Assembly (NCBI RefSeq): GCF_947500265.1 | Contig: NZ_CANMRN010000007.1 | Coordinates: 1-64,000 of the forward strand | From: an uncultured Psychrobacter sp. | Lineage (GTDB): Bacteria; Pseudomonadota; Gammaproteobacteria; Pseudomonadales; Moraxellaceae | DNA: 64,000 bases | Direction: 5' to 3' | Shown: positions 49,129-59,166 of the stretch, in pieces | How the letters are laid out: the number at the start of each line of letters is the position of its first letter | How positions within the stretch are numbered: position 1 is the stretch's first letter | Translations under genes and position numbers: made by a program | The notes under the pieces: generated by a model | Told to the model about the DNA's origin: nothing | The model's input: only the letters and a program-made list of their open reading frames with translations | The model's database searches: none

Positions 49129-49186
49129 AAAAAGCCAAGTTATCTAGCCACATAATATATGATAGCGAAATAACTTGGCTTTTTTT
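49129..49186. terminator. Intrinsic terminator of rpmF
   Basis: Arms AAAAGCCAAGTTAT and ATAACTTGGCTTTT enclose a 25-base loop, with A and T runs outside. It lies about 95 bases past the rpmF stop on the minus strand. It is also oriented to act on the plus strand. Confidence 0.8.
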
Positions 49187-49282
49187 AGCTCAAAGCTTAT
49201 TGACTAATAATAACTAGGCAAAAACAACAATAGTCACCAGTACTATTATCATCTTCGCCTAAGCTATCACAGAGCCAATATC

Positions 49283-49465
49283 TTAGGCGTCTTGGCTGAC
49301 TTTGAACAGTTGACGACCACGGTAGAAACCATCTTTAGTCATGTGATGACGACGATGTTTTTCACCAGTAGTAGCATCTACGCTTAGTTCAGCAATTTCC
49401 ATACGGTGATGTGAACGGCGCATGTCACGACGAGAACGGCTTTTACGACTTTTTTGAACAGCCAT
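49283..49465 (-). CDS. rpmF: 50S ribosomal protein L32
   Basis: This small basic ribosomal protein (60 residues) has the canonical start [19 protein letters not shown] and a [12 protein letters not shown] segment; the zinc-binding cysteines of some L32 proteins are absent, as in many gammaproteobacteria. An AGGAGC ribosome-binding site precedes the ATG. It lies downstream of yceD, but after a 318-base gap with a possible promoter (-10 TATAAT at 49682-49687). Confidence 0.96.
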   Translation of the reverse strand: MAVQKSRKSRSRRDMRRSHHRMEIAELSVDATTGEKHRRHHMTKDGFYRGRQLFKVSQDA

Positions 49466-49783
49466 GATATAGCTCCTATACTTAAAAGGGATAAGCTTGA
49501 AATTCAGCTTAAGTCGATACTGACAGAGGCTATATAATCATAACAACCTAAGTCTTAAGCATCATTAGTTAAATAGATTGCCACTCACATAAAGCACTGA
49601 CCAAGGCTGAATTCTATAAAAAATTTACCCAGTCAGTTTCTATCAGCAAGCAACAGGTTGCTCGAATGCAATAAACCGGACATTATACGCATGTTTATTA
49701 AATTAATAAAGCCCTGCCTTGCACTCTTCTGTACAAAGCTGATAAAAGGCTTTTTAAATGCATCGAGTAGATAATTTTGGCGC
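49466..49783. other. Gap between yceD and rpmF
   Basis: In most proteobacteria yceD and rpmF are nearly adjacent; here 318 bases separate them. A minus-strand TATAAT at 49682-49687 with a poor -35 may start rpmF transcription. No open frame or repeat is evident. Confidence 0.4.
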
Positions 49784-50377
49784 TTATAGTTTACCTTTTA
49801 GCGAGGCTAAAGCAGCAAAAGGATTCTCACCTTCCTCTTCTTCTGGTATCTCGCCAAACTGCTCAACAGACATCTCACAATCGTCATGCTTTGGCGCCAT
49901 TGGCGTTTTGAGCAAAATTTCGTCTTCTACCAATTTCTTAAATGGTAACAGACGCTCTGGCGACTGCTCGGTGACGATTTCATCTAGTAATAAATAATCT
50001 TGTTCATCTTTGACTAAACGAACCTGACTATCGTTTTCGAGTAGCGCGATGTCATAATCATCAGATAAGTCTATAGCGATTGGTTGTAAACAGCGCTGAC
50101 AAGTTAGCCAAACATCACCTGTCAAAGTAAATGCTAAATGCAAGACGTTGTTACGACGATACAAGTTAGCGTTGAGCTGTATATTTGACTGCTCATGCTC
50201 AGTGCTCAGAATAGTAGCCAGACGATCAAACGAGCTTGGTTTGACCTCTCCTGACCATTCGTAACCAGTGTCTGCCCACTTATCTAAGGAGATGTGCTCA
50301 GGCATGCCAGTAGATACAGGCGCTTTTTTATTGTCAGCGTGAGGTGCTGACGGTTTAGTTTCTGGAGTGCTTGACAT
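49784..50377 (-). CDS. yceD: YceD family protein (DUF177)
   Basis: The 197 residues match YceD, linked in many bacteria to 23S rRNA biogenesis and found upstream of rpmF as here. The conserved LTCQRCLQPI (two Cys) lies near residues 93-102, with LLDEIVTEQSPERLLPFKKLVEDEILLKTPMAPKH following, and a C-terminal NPFAALASLKGKL. The open frame starts four codons earlier; Met 50377 has a GAGG ribosome-binding site. The first ~25 residues are polar and variable. Confidence 0.9.
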   Translation of the reverse strand: MSSTPETKPSAPHADNKKAPVSTGMPEHISLDKWADTGYEWSGEVKPSSFDRLATILSTEHEQSNIQLNANLYRRNNVLHLAFTLTGDVWLTCQRCLQPIAIDLSDDYDIALLENDSQVRLVKDEQDYLLLDEIVTEQSPERLLPFKKLVEDEILLKTPMAPKHDDCEMSVEQFGEIPEEEEGENPFAALASLKGKL

Positions 50378-50559
50378 GCGCGGCCTCATTCATAAAAACG
50401 GTGTATAATATTGCTTGCCATACTAACGGAAAGTGCCATATTCTGCTAGCGCTAGTATGTTAAGATTTTTTGATAGTAAATTTGTTTAAGCTCTCTTACT
50501 ACTTACCTTTTTACCTAAAGTTTTTTGTCTTTAGTATTTATTAAGTCAATGTCTTCTCT

Positions 50560-51303
50560 ATGAATCGATCCGATAATAAAATAAATTTTTCTGATTTACT
50601 TTCTTCTACTGAAGCAAGTTCGTTGCTACAACAGCTTATTCAATTAAAGAGTCATACTGAAAAGTCATCTAGCAATATACTCTCTCATGATAAAAATGAG
50701 TATTTAAAAGAATGGAGAGGCCAGTGGCAAGAATTGTCTAGTACTCAATCTGACAATACTTACTCAGCAGAATTGTTAGTTGATAGCGAACGATTAGCTA
50801 CCGATTGGCTTATACAGTTATTTAATACTTTGTTCGCTGATCAGCAAGTTATATTGGCTCGTAGCAATGATGAACCCGAGTATTTTCCAGCTCAAGATAA
50901 TGAACCCGCTCGAATTGAATTCGCTCATGGCTTTTTTGCCAGTGCTTTACATGAAATCAGTCATTGGTGCGTAGCTGGTGACGCTCGTAGACAACTATCT
51001 GACTTTGGCTACTGGTATGCTCCAGATGGACGATCAGCGGCGCAGCAGCAGGCATTTGAGCGTGTAGAAATCAAACCTCAAGCATTAGAGTGTTTATTCA
51101 CCTTAGCGTGTGGACGAAATTTCCAAGTCTCACAAGATAATTTGTTTGCCGACTTCGACACTAGTAGTAGCACCTTTGCGATTGATGTTTATCAGCAAGT
51201 CCAAAGCTATATAGCCAAACCTCATACTCTGCCGCGTGACGCTAAGACTTTACTGACTGCATTACTTAGCGCTTGCACTTCTTCATCTGAGATCAGCGCT
51301 TAG
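50560..51303 (+). CDS. epmC: Elongation factor P hydroxylase EpmC
   Basis: EpmC (YfcM) hydroxylates the beta-lysyl-modified lysine of elongation factor P. The metal-binding HEISH (H131, E132, H135) in ASALHEISHWCVAG, plus DFGYWYAPDGRSAAQQQAFE and VEIKPQALECLF, are family signatures. The conserved domain starts near residue 75. The preceding ~70 residues are polar and have no counterpart in the 182-residue E. coli protein, so either this is a real extension or the start is later. It implies that EF-P lysylation genes (epmA, epmB) exist elsewhere. Confidence 0.9.
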   Translation: MNRSDNKINFSDLLSSTEASSLLQQLIQLKSHTEKSSSNILSHDKNEYLKEWRGQWQELSSTQSDNTYSAELLVDSERLATDWLIQLFNTLFADQQVILARSNDEPEYFPAQDNEPARIEFAHGFFASALHEISHWCVAGDARRQLSDFGYWYAPDGRSAAQQQAFERVEIKPQALECLFTLACGRNFQVSQDNLFADFDTSSSTFAIDVYQQVQSYIAKPHTLPRDAKTLLTALLSACTSSSEISA

Positions 51304-51535
51304 TTTAAATTACTAAGCGTTCCTACTTATTAACGATTTTCTACGCTTGGTAACGCCTTGCCACTAAACTTATATCTACTTTGAGCTATACTGATAACTG
51401 AAGTAGTATTTTAAAGATATTGAACTATTTTAGTTCTAGAATAGTTCTTCTAATATATCTAGTGATTGAACCACATCTAATTAATGAAAAATTTGTCTCA
51501 ATTAAAAACCAATAATTATAAAATAAGGAACCACT

Positions 51536-52156
51536 ATGGAAGTCTTCTATATTCATCCCGATAATCCGCAGCCACGCCTCATTGAGCAAGCCGCTGACCT
51601 ATTGCGCAGAGATCAGTTAATTATCTACCCAACTGATACCAGTTACGCTTTTGGTTGCCGTTTGGGAGCAAAGGATGCCCTAGCTAAGCTTAAGCAAATC
51701 CGTGAACTCGATGATAAGCATCAATTTACACTACTGTGCCGCGATCTAAGCGAAATTGCCAATTATGCAACAGTTGATAATGTGCAATTTAAACAGTTAA
51801 AAGCCCACACCCCTGCCCCAATTACTTTTATTCTTACTGCCACCAAAGACGTACCCAAGAAACTGGCGCATGCAAAGAAAAAAACCATTGGTATTCGTGT
51901 GCCTAGTAACCCTATTGCTCAAGCATTATTAGAAGCGATGGATGAACCTATCTTAACCAGCTCACTGATTTTGCCTAATCGAGACGATATTTTGGACGAC
52001 CCATTTGAGATTGAAGATTTACTAGGCAATCAAATCGACGGACTGATCAACGCAGGTATAAAGACAACCAAGCTTACTACTATCGTGGATATGACTAGTA
52101 GCGTTCCTGAAGTTATCAGACAAGGTGCGGCTAATGTCGATTCGTTATTACTCTAA
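51536..52156 (+). CDS. YciO-type Sua5/YrdC family protein
   Basis: The 206 residues belong to the YrdC-fold family that includes threonylcarbamoyladenylate synthase. The pattern IIYPTDTSYAFGCRLGAKDAL, the KHQFTLLCRDLSEIANYA segment and PAPITFILTATKDVPKKLAHAKKKTIGIRVPS fit the YciO branch more than TsaC. Its precise reaction is uncertain; RNA or nucleotide binding is the family trait. An AAGGAACC ribosome-binding site precedes the ATG. It is convergent with rplQ and shares a terminator with it. Confidence 0.85.
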   Translation: MEVFYIHPDNPQPRLIEQAADLLRRDQLIIYPTDTSYAFGCRLGAKDALAKLKQIRELDDKHQFTLLCRDLSEIANYATVDNVQFKQLKAHTPAPITFILTATKDVPKKLAHAKKKTIGIRVPSNPIAQALLEAMDEPILTSSLILPNRDDILDDPFEIEDLLGNQIDGLINAGIKTTKLTTIVDMTSSVPEVIRQGAANVDSLLL

Positions 52157-52207
52157 GCAGCTAATTATTGCTTTAAACAGCTACTAGTATATTTAGTCAA
52201 ATTTAAG

Positions 52208-52242
52208 ACAAAAAAAAGCTCCAATTCAATTGGAGCTTTTTT
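52208..52242. terminator. Bidirectional terminator between yciO-like gene and rplQ
   Basis: A nearly perfect palindrome, AAAAAGCTCCA with TGGAGCTTTTT around a short loop, is flanked by A8 and T6. It ends both the plus-strand gene and the long leftward ribosomal transcript. Confidence 0.93.
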
Positions 52243-52266
52243 ATGGAATATGTCTTAGGTGTAAAA

Positions 52267-52626
52267 CTAGTCACGATCAACCAATTCTACATAAGCCATT
52301 GGCGCATTGTCACCATCACGGTAACCGCATTTTACGATACGCAAATAACCACCTGGACGCGTCTGGTAACGAGGACCTAACGTGCCAAATAATTTGCCTA
52401 CCATAGCTTTGCTACGCATACGGCTGAATGCTAAACGACGGTTAGCAACGCTGTCTTCTTTAGCCATAGTGATCAATGGCTCGGCAACGCGACGTAGTTC
52501 TTTAGCTTTTGGTAAAGTTGTTTTGATCAGTTCATGCTCAAATAATGAGTTAGTCATGTTCTGAAACATTGCCTTACGATGACTGCCGGTACGACCCAGC
52601 TTGACTCCACTCTTACGATGGCGCAT
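52267..52626 (-). CDS. rplQ: 50S ribosomal protein L17
   Basis: L17 (119 residues) starts with the canonical [20 protein letters not shown] and contains [29 protein letters not shown]. The open frame begins with TTG two codons earlier; the ATG at 52626 with AAGGA nine bases upstream is the family start. It is the last gene of the alpha operon, 20 bases after rpoA. Confidence 0.97.
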   Translation of the reverse strand: MRHRKSGVKLGRTGSHRKAMFQNMTNSLFEHELIKTTLPKAKELRRVAEPLITMAKEDSVANRRLAFSRMRSKAMVGKLFGTLGPRYQTRPGGYLRIVKCGYRDGDNAPMAYVELVDRD

Positions 52627-52645
52627 AGTCAAAAATCCTTAAAGT

Positions 52646-53653
52646 TTAACGGCTACGATAAGAAAAGCGATCATCAACACGTAAATCAGCTGGTGGCCAG
52701 TTATCTAGGCGCATACCGAGCTCTAAATCTTTAGACGCTAATACGTCCTTGATTTCTGTCAATGATTTCTTACCAAGATTTGGGGTTTTTAGAAGTTCAG
52801 TCTCTGAACGCTGTACCAAATCACCGATATAGTAAATGTTTTCAGCTTTCAAGCAGTTGGCTGAGCGAACCGTTAGTTCAAGATCGTCCACAGGGCGTAA
52901 TAGCACCGGATCAACCTCTTCTTTCTCTTTCACAGGCTCAGGCGCTTCTTCAGCTTCTAGGTCAACAAAGATAGAAATCTGTTGTTGTAAAATAGTGGCT
53001 GCTTTACGAATTGCTTCTTCTGGATCTATAGTGCCATTAGTTTCAAGCTCAATGATAAGACGATCAAGATCAGTACGCTGCTCTACACGAGCGTTCTCAA
53101 CCTGATAAGCAACACGAAGCACAGGACTAAAACTTGCATCAAGCTTTAAGCGTCCAATTGCTTTAGTATCACCATCTTCACGGCGCTGGTTTGCTGGCTC
53201 ATATCCACGACCCATCACTACACGCAAACGCATCTTAAGATGACCACGATCGCTCAATGTACCCAAGACCAATTCTGGATTGATGATGTCAACATTGTGC
53301 GGTAACGCGATGTCTGCAGCAGTAATAGTGCCTGGACCTTGTTTATCCAAGGTCAAAAATACTTCATTTTGGTCATGAAGCGTAATTGCTAAGCCTTTTA
53401 GGTTCAAAAGCAAATCAAGTACGTCTTCTTGCAGGCCTTCAAGCGTTGAGTATTCATGGTCAACACCATCAATCTCGGCTTCAATGACTGCAGCACCAGG
53501 TAATGAAGATAACAAGATGCGACGCAGAGCATTACCTAGGGTATGCCCAAAGCCGCGTTCTAACGGTTCGAGCGTGACTTTCGCAATCGTTTCGTTAACC
53601 GTATCCACATTAATGGCATTCGGCGTTAGAAACTCAGTTGCATTTAGCATCAT
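52646..53653 (-). CDS. rpoA: DNA-directed RNA polymerase subunit alpha
   Basis: Alpha assembles RNA polymerase and contacts activators and UP elements. The N-terminal domain has [26 protein letters not shown], and the C-terminal domain (~residues 250-325) has [21 protein letters not shown] and [16 protein letters not shown]. An acidic linker joins them ([16 protein letters not shown]). Length 335 resembles Acinetobacter alpha. Two consecutive Met codons follow a GAGGT ribosome-binding site, so the start may be one codon later. Confidence 0.98.
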   Translation of the reverse strand: MMLNATEFLTPNAINVDTVNETIAKVTLEPLERGFGHTLGNALRRILLSSLPGAAVIEAEIDGVDHEYSTLEGLQEDVLDLLLNLKGLAITLHDQNEVFLTLDKQGPGTITAADIALPHNVDIINPELVLGTLSDRGHLKMRLRVVMGRGYEPANQRREDGDTKAIGRLKLDASFSPVLRVAYQVENARVEQRTDLDRLIIELETNGTIDPEEAIRKAATILQQQISIFVDLEAEEAPEPVKEKEEVDPVLLRPVDDLELTVRSANCLKAENIYYIGDLVQRSETELLKTPNLGKKSLTEIKDVLASKDLELGMRLDNWPPADLRVDDRFSYRSR

Positions 53654-53733
53654 GATGTCACCTCGATTTATTAAACTGGTTTAATTAACGTTAATTGCTC
53701 AATGCCATTTTCATAACATTGAGCATTACGTCA

Positions 53734-54375
53734 TTACTTAGAGTATAGCTCAACGATCAAGCTTTCGTTGATTTCAGCAGGTAGATCAATACGATCAGGC
53801 GCATGTTTAAACGTGCCTTGTAGTTTGCTGTGGTCAACATCAAGCCATTCTGGAATACCACGTTGTGTCGCTAATTCGATAGCGTTTTTAATACGTAGCT
53901 GTTCGCGAGATTTCTCTTGGATAGCGATGACATCACCATCTTGAAGCTGAATTGAAGGAATGTTCACACGAACAAACTCATCACGGCCAGCTTTTTTTAC
54001 CATAACAGTACGATGACTGACTAGCTGACGTGCTTCTGCGCGAGTTGAGCCAAAGCCCATGCGATATACAACGTTATCTAGACGGCTCTCAAGCATTGCT
54101 AGCAAGTTTTCACCAGTAGCGCCACGCTTACGAGCAGCTTCTTTATAGTAGTTCGCGAATTGACGCTCAAGTACACCATAAATACGCTTAACTTTTTGCT
54201 TTTCACGCAACTGTAGAGCATATTCTGAGGTCTTGTTACGGCTTACGCCATGCTGACCTGGTGGACGACCAGCTTTCTTCGTTTTTACGTCATACGGTTT
54301 AACGCCAGACTTAAGGCCTAAATCCGTACCTTCACGACGTGATAATTTCAGTTTTGGTCCAATATAGCGGGCCAT
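53734..54375 (-). CDS. rpsD: 30S ribosomal protein S4
   Basis: S4 nucleates 30S assembly and, in enterobacteria, represses the alpha operon by binding its leader. The start [21 protein letters not shown], the [16 protein letters not shown] stretch and the S4 RNA-binding domain ([32 protein letters not shown]) are clear. At 213 residues it is slightly longer than E. coli S4 (206), with an insertion near residues 25-35 ([16 protein letters not shown]) and no zinc cysteines. Confidence 0.97.
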   Translation of the reverse strand: MARYIGPKLKLSRREGTDLGLKSGVKPYDVKTKKAGRPPGQHGVSRNKTSEYALQLREKQKVKRIYGVLERQFANYYKEAARKRGATGENLLAMLESRLDNVVYRMGFGSTRAEARQLVSHRTVMVKKAGRDEFVRVNIPSIQLQDGDVIAIQEKSREQLRIKNAIELATQRGIPEWLDVDHSKLQGTFKHAPDRIDLPAEINESLIVELYSK

Positions 54376-54423
54376 TGTTATGTCTCCTATAAGCTTTTAG
54401 TATAAAAAGCTTCGTCTTTAATA

Positions 54424-54813
54424 TTAGACGCGGCGCTTTTTCGGCGCACGGCAACCATTGTGTGGGATTGGGGTTACATCAGAGATGCTGTTAACTTTAT
54501 AACCCAATGCACCTAGTGCTCTTACCGCAGACTCACGACCCGGTCCTGGTCCTTTGACCAAAACATCGATATTCTTAACACCATATTCTTGGGCCGCTTT
54601 ACCAGCGACTTCAGCTGCAACCTGAGCTGCAAATGGTGTAGATTTACGTGAACCACGGAAGCCTTGTCCACCTGAAGTGGCCCAAGCCAATGCATTACCT
54701 TGACGATCGGTAATCGTAACAATGGTGTTATTAAAAGACGCATGGATATGGGCAATGCCCTCCGATACTGAACGACGAGCCACCTTTTTGCGACTGCGAG
54801 TGTCTTTTGCCAT
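54424..54813 (-). CDS. rpsK: 30S ribosomal protein S11
   Basis: S11 lies on the platform of the 30S subunit and contacts mRNA. The sequence is canonical, with [44 protein letters not shown] and the C-terminal [18 protein letters not shown]. Length 129 equals E. coli. It lies between rpsM and rpsD in the alpha operon order. Confidence 0.98.
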   Translation of the reverse strand: MAKDTRSRKKVARRSVSEGIAHIHASFNNTIVTITDRQGNALAWATSGGQGFRGSRKSTPFAAQVAAEVAGKAAQEYGVKNIDVLVKGPGPGRESAVRALGALGYKVNSISDVTPIPHNGCRAPKKRRV

Positions 54814-54833
54814 CTTTTAGCTTCCTAAGTTAA

Positions 54834-55190
54834 TTATCTTTTGAGAGGGCGTGTCGGACCCTTACGAGTACGAGCGTTGTTCTTGGTGTTCTGACCTCTA
54901 ACTGGTAGGTTACGACGATGACGAATGCCACGGTAACAACCAAGATCAACTAAACGCTTGATGTTCATTGAAACTTCACGACGAAGGTCACCTTCAGTCA
55001 TGTAATTTGCAACTTGTGCACGGATAGCATCTAACTGTGTATCATCTAACTGACTGACTTTAGTAGTAGGGGCGATGCCAACTGCTTCTAAGATTTTCTG
55101 AGCAGTGGTACGACCTACACCAAAGATGTAAGTTAGTGAAATAACAGCATGCTTATTATCCGGAATGTTTACGCCGGCAATACGAGCCAT
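54834..55190 (-). CDS. rpsM: 30S ribosomal protein S13
   Basis: S13 sits in the 30S head and touches the P-site tRNA. It starts [26 protein letters not shown] and carries the conserved [25 protein letters not shown]. Length 118 equals E. coli. It is the first gene of the alpha operon, preceded by a 247-base leader with a good promoter. Confidence 0.98.
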   Translation of the reverse strand: MARIAGVNIPDNKHAVISLTYIFGVGRTTAQKILEAVGIAPTTKVSQLDDTQLDAIRAQVANYMTEGDLRREVSMNIKRLVDLGCYRGIRHRRNLPVRGQNTKNNARTRKGPTRPLKR

Positions 55191-55322
55191 TGATTTCTCT
55201 CCATTAAAGAAAAATAAGCGTTATCTAGCGATAAGGCTTTACTCTTCAGATTTGTTGCTGTTAATACTAGAGCTTTTATAGTCATTATCGATGTTTTGAC
55301 TATAAGTCTGCTCATCGATTCT

Positions 55323-55352
55323 ATTATAAAAGATTTTGTATAAACACGGCAA
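55323..55352 (-). promoter_or_regulatory. Candidate alpha-operon promoter
   Basis: The minus strand has TTGCCG (55347-55352), an 18-base spacer and a perfect TATAAT (55323-55328), about 130 bases upstream of rpsM. The transcript would begin with a leader long enough for an S4-binding structure. Confidence 0.55.
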
Positions 55353-55354
55353 GT

Positions 55355-55376
55355 GGCGGATGATATCGCATCCGCC
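55355..55376. repeat. GC-rich hairpin between rpmJ and the alpha-operon promoter
   Basis: A perfect 8-base stem (GGCGGATG / CATCCGCC) with a 6-base loop lies 61 bases past the rpmJ stop. The T-rich tail (GTTATTTTT) is on the plus-strand side, opposite to the direction of the operon. It may mark the end of the spc transcript without a U tract. Confidence 0.55.
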
Positions 55377-55437
55377 GTTATTTTTCAAGTATTAATTTAA
55401 TTAGCAGTGAAAACTAGAGGTTTTCTAACACTAAATA

Positions 55438-55554
55438 TTAACCTTGACGTTGCTTGTGGCGAGGTTCTGCTGTACAAATAATATGTACACGGCCTTTACG
55501 GCGCACAACTTTACAGCTACCACAAATCTTTTTAACTGATGCTTGAACTTTCAT
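55438..55554 (-). CDS. rpmJ: 50S ribosomal protein L36
   Basis: L36 (38 residues) was found by reading the gap after secY. It begins [19 protein letters not shown] and ends [13 protein letters not shown]. The zinc ligands C11, C14, C27 and H33 are all present, so this is the zinc-binding form. An AAGGAG ribosome-binding site lies seven bases before the ATG. It closes the spc operon just after secY, as in E. coli. Confidence 0.96.
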   Translation of the reverse strand: MKVQASVKKICGSCKVVRRKGRVHIICTAEPRHKQRQG

Positions 55555-55585
55555 AGCATGCTCCTTGAAATATCGTACCGCTCAT

Positions 55586-56932
55586 TTAAGGTTGAGTGGG
55601 CGATTGAATTAACGTCTGATCATGATATTGATGGGTCATCAAATGCGCTTGAATCTGCGAGATGAAGTCCATTACCACAACCACCATAATCAGTAAAGAC
55701 GTACCACCGAGTTGAAACGGCACACCAAACGATGACTGGACGACCATTGGCATTAAACAAATAACCGTCATATACATCGCGCCAATAAAGGTCAGTCGGT
55801 TTAATACATGATCGAGGTAACGCTGAGTTTGTTGTCCTGGGCGAATACCTGGGATATACGCACCACTACGTTTAAGGTTCTCTGCTACTTCACGCGGACT
55901 AAATACCAATGCCGTATAAAAATAACAGAAGAAAATAATCATTGCGCCAAACAGTACTAAATATAGCGGCTGCCCTGGAGACAACACCAATGCCATATTT
56001 TGAAGTATTTTCTGTACAAAGGTAGGATCAGTCGATTGACCAACCCACTGCCCTAAACTTGCAGGAAACAATAACAAAGAACTGGCAAAAATAGCTGGGA
56101 TAACCCCTGCCATATTTAGCTTCAGCGGTAAATGTGATTGCTGCTGAGCATAAATTTTGCGACCTTGTTGCTGTTTTTGTGCATAGTTCACAGGAACACG
56201 GCGTTGAGCACGTTCAATATAAACGATACCCGCAGTAACCGCGATACCTAGCAGTACAAAAATAAATAGCACAATCAAGTTCATCTGACCTTGATTGACC
56301 TGTTCAATAGACTGCGAAATCATACCTGGCGTACCAGCCACAATACTCGCAAAAATGAGCATTGAAATACCATTACCTACGCCACGTTCTGTAATCTGCT
56401 CACCAAGCCACATTAAGAACATTGCGCCTGCTACTAAAGAAGTAACAGCTGGAATATAGAAGGTAAGACCAGTAGATAAAGTAAGGTTTTGGCTGATTAA
56501 GCCGGCACACATTCCTAATGACTGTACTAGTGCTAAAGCAAGTGTTCCCTGACGGGTATACTTGTTTAACTTGCGTCGTCCCGCTTCACCTTCCTTTTTG
56601 AGGGCTTCAAGCGATGGCAATACTGCAGACATCATCTGTACGATAATCGATGCTGAGATATATGGCATAATGCCAAGTGCCATGATAGACATACGCTCTA
56701 GCGCACCACCTGAGAACATGTTAAACATGCTCAGAATGGTGTTTTCGTTGCGCGAAAACAGATCAGCCAAGTTAACTGGGTTGATACCCGGAACTGGAAT
56801 ATGTGACCCTAAACGATAAACAATCAATGCGCCGATTAAAAATAATAAACGCGTCCATAGCTCATCATACTTACGTATAAATGCGAATGGATTAAGCGGT
56901 ATACCAGCCGATGACATTGATTGTTTTGACAC
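55586..56932 (-). CDS. secY: Protein translocase subunit SecY
   Basis: SecY is the channel of the Sec translocon. Ten membrane segments are visible, with [19 protein letters not shown] near the first periplasmic loop, [29 protein letters not shown] and the C-terminal [14 protein letters not shown]. The open frame reaches into rplO, but GTG at 56932 has a GAGGAG ribosome-binding site seven bases upstream, formed by the last codons of rplO. That gives 448 residues (E. coli 443). It is co-translated with rplO. Confidence 0.96.
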   Translation of the reverse strand: MSKQSMSSAGIPLNPFAFIRKYDELWTRLLFLIGALIVYRLGSHIPVPGINPVNLADLFSRNENTILSMFNMFSGGALERMSIMALGIMPYISASIIVQMMSAVLPSLEALKKEGEAGRRKLNKYTRQGTLALALVQSLGMCAGLISQNLTLSTGLTFYIPAVTSLVAGAMFLMWLGEQITERGVGNGISMLIFASIVAGTPGMISQSIEQVNQGQMNLIVLFIFVLLGIAVTAGIVYIERAQRRVPVNYAQKQQQGRKIYAQQQSHLPLKLNMAGVIPAIFASSLLLFPASLGQWVGQSTDPTFVQKILQNMALVLSPGQPLYLVLFGAMIIFFCYFYTALVFSPREVAENLKRSGAYIPGIRPGQQTQRYLDHVLNRLTFIGAMYMTVICLMPMVVQSSFGVPFQLGGTSLLIMVVVVMDFISQIQAHLMTHQYHDQTLIQSPTQP

Positions 56933-56936
56933 GTTA

Positions 56937-57377
56937 CTACTCCTCGATGCTACCACCAGCAGCTTCGATAGCTTGCTTAGCACCTTTAGTCACTTTAATA
57001 CCTTTAAAAGTATAAGCTTTAGTGACTTCGCCTGATAGCATTACACGAGCACGTTTCATATCGTGACGGATAAGGTTAGCAGCTTTAAGTGTTTCAAGGC
57101 TAACTACATCGCCTTCAATTTTATTCAGTTCAGAAAGACGTACTTCAGCAGTCTTCATAGCCAGTTTACTGGTAAAACCAAATTTTGGTAGACGGCGATA
57201 TAAAGGCATCTGACCACCTTCAAATCCTGAGCGAATGCTAGAACCTGAACGAGATTTCTGACCTTTTACACCACGACCACCAGTCTTACCAAGACCTGAA
57301 CCGATACCACGACCACGACGTTGGGCAGTTTTCTTTGCGCCAACACCTGGTGATAATTCATTTAATCTAAGACCCAT
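56937..57377 (-). CDS. rplO: 50S ribosomal protein L15
   Basis: L15 is an early-assembling large-subunit protein. It opens with [36 protein letters not shown] in the usual Gly/Arg-rich form and has [18 protein letters not shown]. Length 146 is normal. Its ATG overlaps the rpmD stop by one base (TAATG), and its final GAGGAG codons double as the secY ribosome-binding site. Confidence 0.97.
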   Translation of the reverse strand: MGLRLNELSPGVGAKKTAQRRGRGIGSGLGKTGGRGVKGQKSRSGSSIRSGFEGGQMPLYRRLPKFGFTSKLAMKTAEVRLSELNKIEGDVVSLETLKAANLIRHDMKRARVMLSGEVTKAYTFKGIKVTKGAKQAIEAAGGSIEE

Positions 57378-57556
57378 TACGCTTCCTCCACTTTTACCAT
57401 GTAGTTAACGCGATTGACCATACCACGGGTTGAAGGAGTATCTTCTACTTCAACAGTATGATTAATACGGCGTAAACCCAATCCTTTCAAGCTCGCTTTG
57501 TGGCTCTTTAGGCGATGGGCACCCGATTTAAATTGAGTGACTTTCATTTTTTTCAT
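57377..57556 (-). CDS. rpmD: 50S ribosomal protein L30
   Basis: L30 (59 residues) was read in the gap between rplO and rpsE. It begins [20 protein letters not shown] and has the family core [28 protein letters not shown] split around residue 30. An AGGTGAG ribosome-binding site precedes the ATG. Stop and rplO start share one base. It is in the standard spc position. Confidence 0.96.
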   Translation of the reverse strand: MKKMKVTQFKSGAHRLKSHKASLKGLGLRRINHTVEVEDTPSTRGMVNRVNYMVKVEEA

Positions 57557-57576
57557 CGTAACTCACCTAGTCTAAG

Positions 57577-58092
57577 TTAACCCAAGATTTCGTCTACAGA
57601 TTTACCACGTTTAGCTGCCATCTTCTCTGGAGTTGACATATCACGTAAACCGTTAAACGTTGCGCGAACAACGTTAGCAGTATTGGTAGAACCATAACAT
57701 TTAGTCAAAACATCTTTGACACCAGCAACTTCTAATACAGCACGCATTGCGCCACCAGCGATTACGCCAGTACCTTCAGATGCAGGTTGCATGTAGACTT
57801 TACTAGCACCATGACGTGCTTTGATTGGATGATGCAAAGTTGCATCATTTAGCTCAACAGTAATCATATTACGTTTGGCAGCTTCTAGTGCTTTTTGGAT
57901 AGCAGCTGGCACTTCACGTGCTTTACCGCGACCAAAACCTACACGACCATTGCCATCGCCCACTACAGTCAATGCAGTGAAAGAGAAAATACGACCACCT
58001 TTAACAACTTTCGCTACGCGATCAACGGTAACTAAGCGTTCTACTAGACCGTCAGTCTGTTCATTTTTATCATTTTTATCATTTCTAGCCAT
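57577..58092 (-). CDS. rpsE: 30S ribosomal protein S5
   Basis: S5 controls translational accuracy and helicase activity at the mRNA entry. The double-stranded RNA-binding domain ([33 protein letters not shown], split over residues 15-47) and the [29 protein letters not shown] stretch are canonical. The N-terminal (NDK)n-like stretch is low complexity. Length 171 compares with 167 in E. coli. Confidence 0.97.
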   Translation of the reverse strand: MARNDKNDKNEQTDGLVERLVTVDRVAKVVKGGRIFSFTALTVVGDGNGRVGFGRGKAREVPAAIQKALEAAKRNMITVELNDATLHHPIKARHGASKVYMQPASEGTGVIAGGAMRAVLEVAGVKDVLTKCYGSTNTANVVRATFNGLRDMSTPEKMAAKRGKSVDEILG

Positions 58093-58094
58093 GA

Positions 58095-58445
58095 TTAAAA
58101 CTCCAATCCGTTTTCGCGAGCAGCTTCTGCTAAAGCTTTAACTCGACCATGATATTTGAAACCACTACGGTCAAAGGCAACTTTAGTAATGCCAGCTGCT
58201 TTTGCGCGTTCTGCGATCATTTGGCCTACAGACGTTGCTGAATCAGCATTACCAGTCGCGCCTGAACGCAAGCTGCTGTCTAAGGTAGATGCCTGAGCAA
58301 TCACTTCACCACCATTTGGAGAGATAATCTGGGCATAAATATGTTTTGACGTGCGGTTAACCGTTAAGCGATGAACGCCTAAGAAACGGATATGCGCGCG
58401 TGTTTTCTTAGCTCGACGCAGACGAGCTGCTTTTTTATCAAACAT
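58095..58445 (-). CDS. rplR: 50S ribosomal protein L18
   Basis: L18 binds 5S rRNA with L5. It starts [23 protein letters not shown] and ends [26 protein letters not shown], both canonical. Length 116 is near E. coli (117). It lies two bases upstream of rpsE, so they are tightly coupled. Confidence 0.97.
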   Translation of the reverse strand: MFDKKAARLRRAKKTRAHIRFLGVHRLTVNRTSKHIYAQIISPNGGEVIAQASTLDSSLRSGATGNADSATSVGQMIAERAKAAGITKVAFDRSGFKYHGRVKALAEAARENGLEF

Positions 58446-58456
58446 TTCAACTCACC

Positions 58457-58990
58457 TTATTTTTTCTTAGCTTCTTTGCGAATCACATGCTCGTCACTAT
58501 AACGAATACCTTTACCTTTGTAAGGCTCAGGTGGGCGGAAACCACGGATGTTGGCGGCTGCTTGACCAAGCTGCTGTTTATTGTTTGATTTCAAAACAAT
58601 TTCAGTTTGCGTTGGCGTTTCAGCTGATACACCTTCAGGTAACGTATACTCTACTGGATGAGAATAACCAACGTTCAAGGTTACTTTGTTACCAGTAACT
58701 TGCGCGCGATAACCAACACCAATTAACTGAAGACGTCTTTCAAAGCCTTCGTTTACGCCAGTAACATAGTTGTTAACAAGAGCGCGCATGGTGCCAGTGT
58801 GCATCATAGCTTCTTTTGAATCGACTGTAGGTGAGAAAATGATAGCATCATCTTCCTGTTTCAGCTCGACCAATTCATGCAGGCGTAAAGACATAGTACC
58901 GTTCTTGCCTTTAACTTCGACCTGCCGATCGTTCAAAGTAACGCTTACGCCGTTTGGCAGCGTCACTGGGGCTTTAGCCACACGAGACAT
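58457..58990 (-). CDS. rplF: 50S ribosomal protein L6
   Basis: L6 stabilises the sarcin-ricin region. Two repeated L6 domains are visible, with the C-terminal signature [28 protein letters not shown] (split). Length 177 equals E. coli. The gene starts 176 bases after rpsH, an unusually wide gap that contains a terminator-like hairpin. Confidence 0.97.
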   Translation of the reverse strand: MSRVAKAPVTLPNGVSVTLNDRQVEVKGKNGTMSLRLHELVELKQEDDAIIFSPTVDSKEAMMHTGTMRALVNNYVTGVNEGFERRLQLIGVGYRAQVTGNKVTLNVGYSHPVEYTLPEGVSAETPTQTEIVLKSNNKQQLGQAAANIRGFRPPEPYKGKGIRYSDEHVIRKEAKKK

Positions 58991-59030
58991 AGGAATATTC
59001 CTTAAAAAATTTAACTTCTTTATATTAGCG

Positions 59031-59062
59031 AAAAAACTAACAGGCTAAAAAGCGTGTTAGTT
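59031..59062 (-). terminator. Terminator-like hairpin inside the spc operon
   Basis: On the minus strand AACTAACA and TGTTAGTT (59055-59062 and 59035-59042) form an 8-base stem with a 12-base loop, directly followed by TTTT. It sits in the 176-base gap between rpsH and rplF. It may act as an attenuator within the ribosomal protein operon. Confidence 0.55.
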
Positions 59063-59166
59063 TAGCATAGTTGACTGTGTTAGACATCTATCAATTCAAA
59101 ATAATTTAATATTACTCAACCGATAGAAGCCTAACAACCATCAAATAGACTTCATCGTCGTATAGC

